Shown: positions 1 through 8,344 of the stretch, piece by piece
How positions within the stretch are numbered: the stretch's first letter is position 1
Layout: every line of letters starts with the position of its first letter
Origin: Rhodoferax sp.
GTDB taxonomy: Bacteria; Pseudomonadota; Gammaproteobacteria; Burkholderiales; Burkholderiaceae_C
DNA: 64,000 nucleotides
Direction: 5' to 3'
Assembly (NCBI RefSeq): GCF_028689295.1
Contig: NZ_JAQTWL010000014.1
Coordinates: 1 to 64,000 of the forward strand
Made by a program: the position numbers and the translations under genes
Notes under the pieces: model-generated
Databases searched by the model: none
What the model was told of the DNA's origin: nothing
What the model saw: only the letters and a program-made list of their open reading frames with translations

Positions 1-1160
1 GCCACGCGGTGGCGCTGGAGAAAAAAGAGGGCCTGACCTTTGTCCATCCATTTGACGACCCCGATGTGATTGCCGGCCAGGGCACCATTGCCATGGAAAT
101 GCTGCGCCAGCACCAGGGTCGCCTCGACGCTGTGTTTGTGGCCATTGGCGGCGGCGGCCTCATCAGTGGCGTGGCCAACTACATCAAGGCGCTGCGACCC
201 GAGATCAAGGTGATCGGCGTGCAGATGAACGACTCGGACGCCATGACGCAATCGGTGGCCGCCAGGGAGCGCGTGACGCTGGCCGATGTCGGCCTGTTCT
301 CGGACGGCACGGCGGTAAAACTGGTGGGCGAGGAGACGTTCCGTATCGCCGGCAATCTGGTGGACGACTACATGCTGGTCGATACCGACGCGGTGTGCGC
401 CGCCATCAAGGACGTGTTTGCCGACACCCGCAGCATCGTCGAGCCTGCCGGCGCGCTGGCGGTGGCGGCGGTCAAGCAGTACGTGGCCACGCACAAGAAA
501 AAGGGCGAGACCTACGCCGCCATTTTGTGCGGCGCCAACATGAACTTCGACCGCCTGCGGTTTGTCGCCGAGCGCGCCGAGGTGGGTGAGGAGCGCGAGG
601 CGCTGTTTGCCGTCACCATCCCCGAGGAGCGTGGCAGCTTCCGGCGCTTTTGCGAGTTGATTGGCGACCTGCCCAGCTTTGGCGGGGCGAAAACGGCCAG
701 GAACGTCACCGAATTCAACTACCGTATCAGCGATGCCAACAAAGCCCATGTGTTCGTCGGCCTGACCACCGCCGCCAAGGGCGAGTCCGGCAAGATAGCC
801 GCGCACCTCACCAGGCACGGCTTTGGCGCGCTCGACCTGACCCACGACGAGTTGGCCAAGGAACACATCCGGCACATGGTCGGCGGGCACTCAAGCCTGG
901 CCCAGGAGGAGCGCCTGCTGCGCTTTGTTTTCCCGGAGCGTCCCGGCGCGTTGCTGAAATTCCTGAGTCTGATGCGCCCGGGCTGGAACATCAGCCTGTT
1001 CCATTACCGCAACCAGGGGGCTGATTACGGCCGCATTCTGGTGGGCTTGCAGGTGCCGCCCAAGGACAGCAAGGCGTTCGACAAGTTCCTGGCCACGCTG
1101 GGCTACCCCTGTGTGGAAGAAACCGCCAACCCGGTGTACCAGATGTTTTTGCAGGCGTGA
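1..1160 (+). CDS. ilvA: Threonine dehydratase, biosynthetic (5'-truncated by window edge)
   Basis: PLP-dependent deamination of threonine to 2-oxobutyrate, first step of isoleucine synthesis. The reading frame is open to the left edge, so the N-terminal part with the PLP lysine is missing. Visible are the HPFDDPDVIAGQGT segment and the GGGGLISG phosphate-binding loop of the fold-type II catalytic domain. They are followed by about 180 residues of C-terminal ACT-like regulatory sequence (two repeats, the second from FPERPGALLKFL), which in this family binds isoleucine/valine. The two-ACT architecture marks the long biosynthetic form, not the short catabolic one. The gene ends in TGA, directly followed by a palindromic repeat. 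Confidence 0.93.
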   Translation, partial: HAVALEKKEGLTFVHPFDDPDVIAGQGTIAMEMLRQHQGRLDAVFVAIGGGGLISGVANYIKALRPEIKVIGVQMNDSDAMTQSVAARERVTLADVGLFSDGTAVKLVGEETFRIAGNLVDDYMLVDTDAVCAAIKDVFADTRSIVEPAGALAVAAVKQYVATHKKKGETYAAILCGANMNFDRLRFVAERAEVGEEREALFAVTIPEERGSFRRFCELIGDLPSFGGAKTARNVTEFNYRISDANKAHVFVGLTTAAKGESGKIAAHLTRHGFGALDLTHDELAKEHIRHMVGGHSSLAQEERLLRFVFPERPGALLKFLSLMRPGWNISLFHYRNQGADYGRILVGLQVPPKDSKAFDKFLATLGYPCVEETANPVYQMFLQA

Positions 1161-1163
1161 TAC

Positions 1164-1205
1164 TTTGCGGGTCAGACCACTCGCGAAGCGACGTGCTCTG
1201 ACCCC
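1164..1205. repeat. Palindromic repeat after ilvA (TGCGGG-type)
   Basis: Inverted repeat GGGTCAGA (1169-1176) / TCTGACCC (1197-1204) starting just after the ilvA stop. The left side, TACTTTGCGGGTCAGACCA, nearly matches the sequence just after the rodA stop near 54.4 kb (TACTCTGCGGGACAGACCA), which also forms a hairpin. It could act as a transcript end or mRNA-stabilising hairpin; there is no clear T-tract. Confidence 0.6.
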
Positions 1206-1225
1206 AACTGATTAGGAATGAATCC

Positions 1226-2143
1226 ATGGCCCTGACACTCGATGGCAAACTGGTGGTGGCGATCTCCAGCCGCGCCCTGTTCGATTTCGAGGATGAGAAC
1301 GAGGTTTTCGAGCAGGGCGACGACCGGGCCTACATGGCGCTGCAACTCGAGCGGCTCGACATTCCCGCCAAGCCTGGCGTGGCGTTTTCGCTGGTGCAAA
1401 AGTTGCTGGCGTTCAACCCTTCCCCGAATGAACCACAAGATGCCAGACCGGTCGAGGTGGTGGTGCTGTCGCGCAACGACCCGGTGTCGGGCATGCGGGT
1501 GTTCCGCTCGGCGCAGCATTACGGACTGGCCATTGAGCGCGGCAGCTTCACCCGCGGCGAGGCACCCTGGCGCTACCTCAAGCCGCTGCGCGCCAACCTG
1601 TTTTTGAGCGCCCACCTGAGTGATGTGCGCGCCGCGCTGGCTGCGGGTGTGCCGGCGGCGCAGGTGTACCCTCGCTCGGTTCACGCCAGCGATGCGCACC
1701 CGTTCGAGGTGCGGATTGCCTTCGACGGAGATGCGGTGTTGTTCAGCGACGAGGCTGAGCGGGTGTATCAAACGCAGGGCCTGCAGGCCTTTCAGCAGCA
1801 CGAGATTGAAAAGGCGGCGCTGCCGCTGCCAGATGGCCCTTTCAAGCCCCTGCTGTTTGCCTTGCAGCGGCTGCAGCGGGCGGGCACCCCGACCATGCGC
1901 ATCCGCACGGCGCTGGTCACTGCGCGCAGCGCACCGGCACATGAGCGTGCCATTCGCACCCTGATGAACTGGAACATCGAGGTCGATGAGGCAATGTTTT
2001 TGGGCGGCCTGGACAAGGGAGAGTTTCTGCGCGAGTTCGAGCCCGATTTTTTCTTTGACGACCAGACCGGCCACATCGAGTCGGCCGCCCAGCATGTGCC
2101 GTCAGGCCATGTGGCCAGCGGTGTGCGCAATGGCCAGCCTTAA
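1226..2143 (+). CDS. 5'-nucleotidase (cytosolic NT5C1-like family)
   Basis: 305 residues, close to the usual length for bacterial members of the 5'-nucleotidase family PF06189, which dephosphorylates nucleoside monophosphates in the cytosol. Recognised from the N-terminal LVVAISSRALFDFEDEN stretch, the VVVLSRNDP segment and the C-terminal MFLGGLDKGEFLREFEPDFFFDDQ block, whose acidic residues fit a HAD-like metal site. The ATG at 1226 opens the family N-terminus. No partner operon is visible: ilvA ends 65 bp upstream behind a hairpin and the next gene is convergent, with its stop 12 bp away. The substrate cannot be told from sequence. Confidence 0.85.
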   Translation: MALTLDGKLVVAISSRALFDFEDENEVFEQGDDRAYMALQLERLDIPAKPGVAFSLVQKLLAFNPSPNEPQDARPVEVVVLSRNDPVSGMRVFRSAQHYGLAIERGSFTRGEAPWRYLKPLRANLFLSAHLSDVRAALAAGVPAAQVYPRSVHASDAHPFEVRIAFDGDAVLFSDEAERVYQTQGLQAFQQHEIEKAALPLPDGPFKPLLFALQRLQRAGTPTMRIRTALVTARSAPAHERAIRTLMNWNIEVDEAMFLGGLDKGEFLREFEPDFFFDDQTGHIESAAQHVPSGHVASGVRNGQP

Positions 2144-2155
2144 GCGCCTGCAACT

Positions 2156-3079
2156 TTAGGCGGGGTTGTCGTTGTACAGGGTTTGCTGGTCGCGGCTGGC
2201 GGCGCCACTGCGCACCAGTTCATCCAGCAAGGCAAGCACCCAGGCTTTGAGTGGCTGCCCAGCCGCTTCGCTCGACAGGTAAATCTGAGCGAGCAGCGGG
2301 GTCGCCTGTGCCCAGTGCAGCAGCTCGGCTTGCGCGATGCGCTGGACTTCGAGCAATTTGAATTTGAGCAGCACTTTGGCGGCATAACGGCGGTGCTTTT
2401 GTGGCGCCTGGGCAAAGCTGTCGAGTCGTCGGCGCGCCCGCGCCAGGGCCTCGGCCACATCGGTAAACGCAGCGCCATGGCCGGGAATGACCGTGGTCGG
2501 GGCCAGCGCCTCGATCACATCGAGGGTTTGCGCCACCTCGGTAAAGGCGTCGGCGCCATCGAGCTCGGGAAACACCACGCCAAAACCGTTTTCCCACAGC
2601 GCATCGGCAGAAATCAGCAGGCGGCTTTGCGGCTCGAACAGGATCACCGAATGAGGGTCGTGCCCCGGCGCGGCGTGAATTTGCCAAAGTTGGTCGCCCA
2701 AGGCGATCTCGGTGTTGGGCTGCAGCGTGGCGCTGTACGTGAAAGGCGGGCAGATTTGCCCGGTGGGCGCGTAGGACAAGGCGACGGGATCCCACGGCTG
2801 CACGAAGCGCGCGTGTCCGGGCGGTATCAGGGTTTGCAACGAGGGGTAGTGCGCTTGCAAGGCAGCGTTGCCGCCGCAGTGGTCGCTGTGCAGATGGGTG
2901 TTGAGCAGCAGGTCGAGCGACTGGCTCTGCAGGGCGCTGGCCACCAGTGTCACCGTCTGGCTGGCATGCGTGGCATAGCCGCTGTCGATCAACGCGCAGC
3001 CATGCTGGCCACGGAGCAGGATGTTGTTGGAGGACAGCCAGCCGCGCTCGAACAGGGTGATGCCGTGGGGAAGTTGCAC
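2156..3079 (-). CDS. MBL-fold metallo-hydrolase
   Basis: 307 residues with the metallo-beta-lactamase fold. The metal-binding signature THLHSDHCGGN (HxHxDH) lies at about residues 61-71, a further histidine in AAPGHDPHSV and another in VIPGHGAAF. A C-terminal helical extension after about residue 215 resembles the winged-helix tail of LACTB2/glyoxalase II-like members. Likely a thioester or related hydrolase; the substrate is unknown. The start is GTG at 3079, preceded by AAAGG at a good distance. An upstream gene on the same strand (3137-3886) ends 57 bp away, so the two may be cotranscribed. Confidence 0.85.
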   Translation of the reverse strand: MQLPHGITLFERGWLSSNNILLRGQHGCALIDSGYATHASQTVTLVASALQSQSLDLLLNTHLHSDHCGGNAALQAHYPSLQTLIPPGHARFVQPWDPVALSYAPTGQICPPFTYSATLQPNTEIALGDQLWQIHAAPGHDPHSVILFEPQSRLLISADALWENGFGVVFPELDGADAFTEVAQTLDVIEALAPTTVIPGHGAAFTDVAEALARARRRLDSFAQAPQKHRRYAAKVLLKFKLLEVQRIAQAELLHWAQATPLLAQIYLSSEAAGQPLKAWVLALLDELVRSGAASRDQQTLYNDNPA

Positions 3080-3136
3080 AAGTACCTTTACTGGAGGGGG
3101 CGGGCTGAAACGGCGTAGCTGATGGCGCTACCGACT

Positions 3137-3886
3137 TTAGCTGTTTTCAGCCGGAGCCAGGCCCAGGGTCTGGTTCAATTCAGTCATGCAAGCGACAGGC
3201 TGGGCGTCGAACAGGCGCGCAATCCAGGCTGATTCGCGTGTTTTGACGGTGTCCAGAAAACTGTCGACCGTGCCGTTGTTGCGGGCCAGGCCGGAAAAAG
3301 TGTTAAAGCCTGATTCGAGGAAATTCTGTAGCGAGCCCAGACCTGCCAATTGCGCGGGTTTACGCATCATTTTGAGCATCAGCAGCAGACCCGGTTTGCG
3401 CGTCAGCTGGCCGAGTTCCTGGCCTATGTGCAGCACGGTGTCGAGTTGCCATAGCCTGTCCTCGCGGCGACCGACAGCGCGCCAGGCCCGCACATAAGCT
3501 TGCTCCCCGGGCAAGCCGGGTTGCAGTGGCCAGTTCAGTGCCATGGCCAGGTCGAGTTCTTCGGTCAGCTGGTGCAGCTCGGCCAGCGCCACGGCCGTGG
3601 CCACCACCTGCTGCGGAAAGGTGCGTTGCAGGGCGCCTGCTATGCGGGCAAATTGCGCATCGCGCTCGGCGAAGTTTTTGGCGCTGTAAAGCTCTTCGAG
3701 AAAGAAATTGGCGCAAGCCGCGTAGCTGGCGGAGCGAAACAAGTCCTGGTAAGTGCCGGCAAAACGCTGCGCCTGCACATGTTTGACGGTGTGCAGCGCC
3801 AGCGCCAAGTCAGGTTGATCGGCGACCTCTTGGCGCAGGGCCACCACCCGCGCTATGGACTCCCTGATCTGGTTAGAAGCATGCAT
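3137..3886 (-). CDS. Conserved unknown protein with FFLEELY motif
   Basis: 249 residues, predicted soluble and almost all helical, without signal peptide or membrane segment. A distinctive block, CANFFLEELYSAKNFAERD, lies at about residues 58-76. I recognise it as a type of hypothetical protein seen in beta- and gammaproteobacteria, but know no established function. The ATG at 3886 gives an acceptable N-terminus. It sits directly upstream of the MBL-fold hydrolase on the same strand and diverges from the acetyltransferase at 3992, so the roughly 100 bp between them must hold promoters for both directions. Confidence 0.7.
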   Translation of the reverse strand: MHASNQIRESIARVVALRQEVADQPDLALALHTVKHVQAQRFAGTYQDLFRSASYAACANFFLEELYSAKNFAERDAQFARIAGALQRTFPQQVVATAVALAELHQLTEELDLAMALNWPLQPGLPGEQAYVRAWRAVGRREDRLWQLDTVLHIGQELGQLTRKPGLLLMLKMMRKPAQLAGLGSLQNFLESGFNTFSGLARNNGTVDSFLDTVKTRESAWIARLFDAQPVACMTELNQTLGLAPAENS

Positions 3887-3991
3887 CGTGGCCCAAGTTT
3901 ATCCAGACAAGCTGTGGTAAACCCAACAACTCCGGGGGAGTTATGCTATCTAGAGATGAATGCCTAGGGAAAACCCTTATATTTGAGTCCT

Positions 3992-4717
3992 ATGACCGAC
4001 ATCCTGCCCAGTTTCCTGTTTTCTGCCGCACCTGCTGTTGCTGCGCCTGCCTTGTCGCCGCAAGGCGTGGCGCCAGCCAAAGCAGCCAGAAAACCCGATG
4101 TCATGGTGCCGATCCGTTCGTTGGGCGAAAACCACCGCGCGCGCATCGCCAGGCACCTCAAGGCGCTCGATGCCCATGATCGCTACTACCGTTTTGGTTT
4201 TAACGCAAATGATGAGCAGATCGCCCGCTATGTGGATGGCCTGAATTTTGAGCGCGATGAGATCTTTGGCATTTACAACCGGAATCTGGTGCTGATTGCG
4301 ATGGCGCATCTGGCCTACGCGCCTGACACGGGGGCAGATCAGAGTGCCGAGTTTGGCGTCTCGGTGCTGCCGCAGGCGCGTGGCCGCCACTACGGAACCC
4401 GCCTGTTCGAGCGCGCCGTGATGCACGCCCGCAACGTGGGGGTGCGCAAGCTGTATGTGCATGTTCTCAGCGAAAACACGGCCATGCTCAGAATTGCCAG
4501 TCACGCCGGCGCCACTTTTGAGCGCGATGGCGCCGAGGCCGAAGGGCATTTGGTGCTGCCGCCCGCTACCTTGAACACGCACCTGACCGAAATGGTTGAA
4601 GAGCAGCTGGCCCAGGCCAACTACCGGATCAAGCTGCAGGCGCAGCAATTCCGCCACACGCTGGCCAGTCTGCAAAGCGTCTGGCGTGGCAGCGACGGGG
4701 TTGAAAAAGCCGACTGA
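3992..4717 (+). CDS. GNAT-family N-acetyltransferase
   Basis: 241 residues with one GNAT domain. The acetyl-CoA binding loop appears as VLPQARGRHYGTRLFERAV, a Q/RxxGxG/A-like motif around residue 130, followed by the typical beta-strand VRKLYVHVLSENTAM. The substrate is unknown. An in-frame TTG lies at 3983, but the ATG at 3992 is the more natural start. The N-terminal 30 residues are alanine/proline-rich and probably disordered. The C-terminal 40 residues are helical and fall outside the domain. It stands alone between divergent 3886 and corC at 4811. Confidence 0.85.
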   Translation: MTDILPSFLFSAAPAVAAPALSPQGVAPAKAARKPDVMVPIRSLGENHRARIARHLKALDAHDRYYRFGFNANDEQIARYVDGLNFERDEIFGIYNRNLVLIAMAHLAYAPDTGADQSAEFGVSVLPQARGRHYGTRLFERAVMHARNVGVRKLYVHVLSENTAMLRIASHAGATFERDGAEAEGHLVLPPATLNTHLTEMVEEQLAQANYRIKLQAQQFRHTLASLQSVWRGSDGVEKAD

Positions 4718-4810
4718 TGGCCGCAACGCGCCGCGCCCGTCAGCGCTGCCCCTGCGTTATCCGCTATCCTAGAGGCTTGTTCAACAAATGCATGTCCTGC
4801 TAGATTGGCT

Positions 4811-5677
4811 GTGTCCGACCCTTACCCTACGCGCCCCGACCGGGAAGACAACCGTACTTTTCTGCAAAAAATTGCCGAGTTCATCCACCCCGGTCCGGAT
4901 TCGACCGACGAACTGATTGAAACCCTGGCCGAGGCCGAGCACAACCAGCTCATCGGCGCCGATTCGCGCAAGATGCTCGAAGGCGTGATCCGCATGGCCG
5001 ACATGAGCGCCGGCGACGTCATGGTGCCTACCACCCGCATGGAACTGGTCAACATCGATGACCCCTATGACATCATGATGCACGGGGTGATCGACACGGC
5101 GCACTCGCGTTTTCCGGTGTTTGATGGTGAGCGCGAAAACATCATCGGCATCTTGATGGCCAAGGACCTGCTCAAGCTGCAACGCGCGCCGGAACTCAAC
5201 ATTCGCGCCCTGCTGCGCCCGGCCGTGTTCGTGCCCGAGAGCAAGGGGCTGAACGATTTGCTGCGCGACTTTCAAAGCAACCATAACCATTTGGCCATCG
5301 TCATCGACGAGTTCGGCCGCGTGGCGGGACTGGTGACGATCGAGGACGTGCTGGAAGAAATCGTCGGTGAGATCGAGGACGAATTCGACATTGCCGAGGA
5401 CGAAGGCGACATCTTCGGCCTGCCCGATCGCAGCTACCGCGTCAGCGGGGACACCACCGTTGAGCGAGTCGAGTCGGCCTTTGGCGTCAAGCTCGACGGC
5501 GATGACGCCGACGAAGACTTTGACACCATCGGCGGCCTGATCGCCCATGAGATGGGCCATGTGCCCCGGCGCGGCGAACACCATGTGAAATCGGGACTGG
5601 ACTTTGCGGTGATGCACACCAAAGGGGGCGCGGTCAAGTGGTTCAAGGTGTCGCCGGTGCCGAATGCGCCCACCTGA
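4811..5677 (+). CDS. corC: HlyC/CorC-family CBS-domain protein
   Basis: About 288 residues in the CorC layout: a short N-terminal helix, a tandem CBS pair (from VMVPTTRMELVNID to IVIDEFGRVAGLVTIEDVLEEIVGEI) and a C-terminal CorC_HlyC domain (FGLPDRSYRVSGDTTVE to the end). The protein lacks the DUF21 membrane domain, so it is the soluble CorC type linked to Mg/Co efflux and membrane homeostasis. I prefer GTG 4811 (MSDPYPTR..., as in relatives) to TTG 4805; no strong ribosome site separates them. Its stop lies inside the start of lnt (14-base overlap), the usual corC-lnt coupling. Confidence 0.88.
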   Translation: MSDPYPTRPDREDNRTFLQKIAEFIHPGPDSTDELIETLAEAEHNQLIGADSRKMLEGVIRMADMSAGDVMVPTTRMELVNIDDPYDIMMHGVIDTAHSRFPVFDGERENIIGILMAKDLLKLQRAPELNIRALLRPAVFVPESKGLNDLLRDFQSNHNHLAIVIDEFGRVAGLVTIEDVLEEIVGEIEDEFDIAEDEGDIFGLPDRSYRVSGDTTVERVESAFGVKLDGDDADEDFDTIGGLIAHEMGHVPRRGEHHVKSGLDFAVMHTKGGAVKWFKVSPVPNAPT

Positions 5678-7271
5678 CCCGCAGGGCTTTGGCTTGTCTG
5701 CGCGGGAATCCCGAAGCACAACCTTGATGAGCTGGCTGGTGCTGCTGCTGGCAGGTGCCCTGCAGGCGGCCAGCCTGGCCTGGCCCGTGGCCATGCCTCA
5801 GGCTCTGGCGTGGGCCGGCTGGGTGCAGGGAGAGCCGCTTTGGTGGGGGCAAGGGCTGGCGCTGGCGACCTTGGCTGGATCGTTGCGCAGCGCTGCCTGT
5901 TGGCGGCTGGCAGCGTTGCGCGGCTGGATCTTTGCCACGAGCTGGCTGGCCTGCACCTTTGGCTGGCTGTTCACCTCGATGCACACCTACGGCGGCCTGG
6001 CGACCCCGCTGGCGGTGCTGGCGGTGCTGGCGCTGGCCGGCTTGCTTGCCCTTTACTACGCGGCGGCTTGTGGCGTTTTCAGGCATTTGACGCTCAAGCA
6101 TCCGGTTTGGGCCGCACTGGCTTTTGCCGCCCCGTGGCTGCTCGCCGAGATGGCCCGGGGCATGTTGCTGACCGGCTTTGGCTGGGGCGCCATTGGTTAT
6201 GCGCACTTGGTGGGTCCGCTGGCGGGATTGATTCCCTGGGCGGGACTGTATGGCGTCAGTTTTGTCGCGGCCTGGCTGGCAGCCGTTCTGGCGCTGGGGC
6301 TGCTGGCTGTGTTGGCCGGTCGCTGGCGCAACGCCCTCGACGCAGGCGCGGTTCTGCTGCTCCTGATGCTGATGCCGCCAATGCTGCCCCAGCCACAAGG
6401 CGGCTCGGCCGGCACCCTGGACGTGACCCTGTTGCAAGGCAATATTCCCCAGAACGAAAAATTCGACAGCCAGACCGGCGTGCTCAAGGCCTTGCAGTGG
6501 TACGGCGCCCAATTGCGGCAAAGCACGAGCCCGCTGGTGATCACGCCCGAGACGGCGCTGCCGCTGTTGCCCGGGCAACTGCCGCCGGGGTATTGGCAGG
6601 CCTTGCAGCAGCGCTTTGCCAAGGGCGATCAGGCGGCGCTGGTTGGCGTGCCGCTGGGCAGCTATGCCGAGGGTTACACCAATTCGGTGGTCGGATTCAA
6701 GCCGGCGCAGAGCAGCCCCTGGCGCTATGACAAACACCATCTGGTGCCCTTTGGCGAGTTCATTCCGCCCTTGTTTCGCTGGTTTACAGATTTGATGGCC
6801 ATTCCACTGGGCGACTTCACCCGTGGCGCCTTGCCACAGCCTACTTTCGACTGGCAGGGGCAGCGCCTGGCTGCCACCATTTGTTACGAGAACCTGTTCA
6901 GCGAAGAGCTGGCCCGCCAGTTTCTGATGGATGCCAAAGCCCCCACGATGCTGGTCAACGTGAGCAACCTGGGCTGGTTTGGCGACCGCCTGGCGATGGA
7001 CCAGCATTTGCAGATCGCCCGTTTGCGCACGCTGGAGTTCGACCGCCCATTTTTGCTGGCGACCAACACCGGGCGCACCGCCATCGTGGACCATCGCGGC
7101 CGCGTGACCCATGCGGCCACGCCGCACACGGCGGTGGCGCTGAACGGCACGGTAGAAGGGCGCACCGGCATCACGCCCTACGCCTGGTGGTTGGCCCGCT
7201 GGGGCCAGTGGCCGATGGCAGTGCTGGCTTTACTGGTGCTGGCTTGGGCCTGGACGGTACGCAAGAGGTGA
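5664..7271 (+). CDS. lnt: Apolipoprotein N-acyltransferase
   Basis: Adds the third acyl chain to the N-terminal cysteine of lipoproteins in the inner membrane. 535 residues: about seven hydrophobic segments in the first 240 residues, then a nitrilase-like periplasmic domain. The catalytic triad is visible as Glu in TPETALPLLPG, Lys in YDKHHLVPFGE and Cys in ATICYENLFSEE. A final membrane helix lies near the C-terminus (MAVLALLVLAWAW). The ATG at 5664 overlaps the end of corC, which indicates translational coupling. Confidence 0.93.
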   Translation: MRPPDPQGFGLSARESRSTTLMSWLVLLLAGALQAASLAWPVAMPQALAWAGWVQGEPLWWGQGLALATLAGSLRSAACWRLAALRGWIFATSWLACTFGWLFTSMHTYGGLATPLAVLAVLALAGLLALYYAAACGVFRHLTLKHPVWAALAFAAPWLLAEMARGMLLTGFGWGAIGYAHLVGPLAGLIPWAGLYGVSFVAAWLAAVLALGLLAVLAGRWRNALDAGAVLLLLMLMPPMLPQPQGGSAGTLDVTLLQGNIPQNEKFDSQTGVLKALQWYGAQLRQSTSPLVITPETALPLLPGQLPPGYWQALQQRFAKGDQAALVGVPLGSYAEGYTNSVVGFKPAQSSPWRYDKHHLVPFGEFIPPLFRWFTDLMAIPLGDFTRGALPQPTFDWQGQRLAATICYENLFSEELARQFLMDAKAPTMLVNVSNLGWFGDRLAMDQHLQIARLRTLEFDRPFLLATNTGRTAIVDHRGRVTHAATPHTAVALNGTVEGRTGITPYAWWLARWGQWPMAVLALLVLAWAWTVRKR

Positions 7272-7421
7272 ATGGGGCGCAACAAGGCCCTGGTATTTCG
7301 GCAAACGCCCCGGCGCCTGAGCGAACGCAGAGGTCAAGCCCGTAAAATCGCCATCTTCCGCGCAAGTGTCTGCGTGAACACGTTTACTTCCTGGCGGTGC
7401 ATTGCTCCGCGGCAAAAATCT

Positions 7422-8342
7422 ATGTTGACTTTCCAGCAAATCATTTTGAAACTGCAGTCGTATTGGGATGCCCAGGGCTGCGCGCTGTTGCAACCCTACG
7501 ACATGGAGGTCGGCGCGGGCACCTCGCACACGGCGACATTTTTGCGGGCGCTCGGCCCCGAGCCGTGGAAAGCGGCCTATGTGCAGCCTAGCCGCCGTCC
7601 GAAAGACGGTCGTTATGGCGAAAACCCGAATCGCCTGCAGCACTACTACCAGTACCAGGTGGTGCTCAAGCCCGCGCCCAGCAATATTCTGGAGCTGTAC
7701 CTGGGCTCGCTTGAAGCGCTCGGCTTCGATCTCAAAAAGAACGACATCCGCTTTGTCGAGGACGACTGGGAAAACCCCACCCTGGGCGCCTGGGGCCTGG
7801 GTTGGGAAGTGTGGTTGAACGGCATGGAGGTGACGCAGTTCACCTATTTCCAGCAGGTGGGCGGCATCGACTGCCGGCCCATCACCGGCGAGATCACCTA
7901 CGGACTGGAGCGCCTGGCCATGTACCTGCAAGGCGTCGATAACGTCTATAACCTGACCTGGACCGAGTCGCCCGACGGCACCAAACTCAGCTACGGCGAC
8001 GTCTATCTGCAAAACGAAAAAGAGCAGTCGGCCTACAACTTTGAGCACAGCGACGCCGACTTTTTGTTCACCGCTTTCACCGCGCACGAAAAGCAGGCCA
8101 AACATCTGATGGAAGCGCAACTGGCGCTGCCGGCGTATGAGCAGGTGCTCAAGTGCGCGCACAGCTTCAATTTGCTCGATGCCCGCGGCGCCATCAGCGT
8201 GACCGAGCGCGCCGCCTACATTGGCCGCATCCGCAACCTGGCGCGCGGCGTGGCGCAAAGCTACTTCGACTCCCGTGAGCGCCTGGGCTTCCCGCTGGCG
8301 CCGCGCGCCTGGGTTGAACAGATGGCCAAGAAAGCAGCCTAA
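7422..8342 (+). CDS. glyQ: Glycine--tRNA ligase alpha subunit
   Basis: Catalytic subunit of the heterotetrameric bacterial glycyl-tRNA synthetase. The frame is open from 7272, but homology begins at [15 protein letters not shown], which sets the ATG at 7422 and gives 306 residues, the family length. Highly conserved blocks are seen: [35 protein letters not shown] and the class II core around [21 protein letters not shown]. The 150 bp between lnt and this start probably carry the promoter. glyS follows after 2 bases. Confidence 0.95.
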   Translation: MLTFQQIILKLQSYWDAQGCALLQPYDMEVGAGTSHTATFLRALGPEPWKAAYVQPSRRPKDGRYGENPNRLQHYYQYQVVLKPAPSNILELYLGSLEALGFDLKKNDIRFVEDDWENPTLGAWGLGWEVWLNGMEVTQFTYFQQVGGIDCRPITGEITYGLERLAMYLQGVDNVYNLTWTESPDGTKLSYGDVYLQNEKEQSAYNFEHSDADFLFTAFTAHEKQAKHLMEAQLALPAYEQVLKCAHSFNLLDARGAISVTERAAYIGRIRNLARGVAQSYFDSRERLGFPLAPRAWVEQMAKKAA

Positions 8343-8344
8343 TC

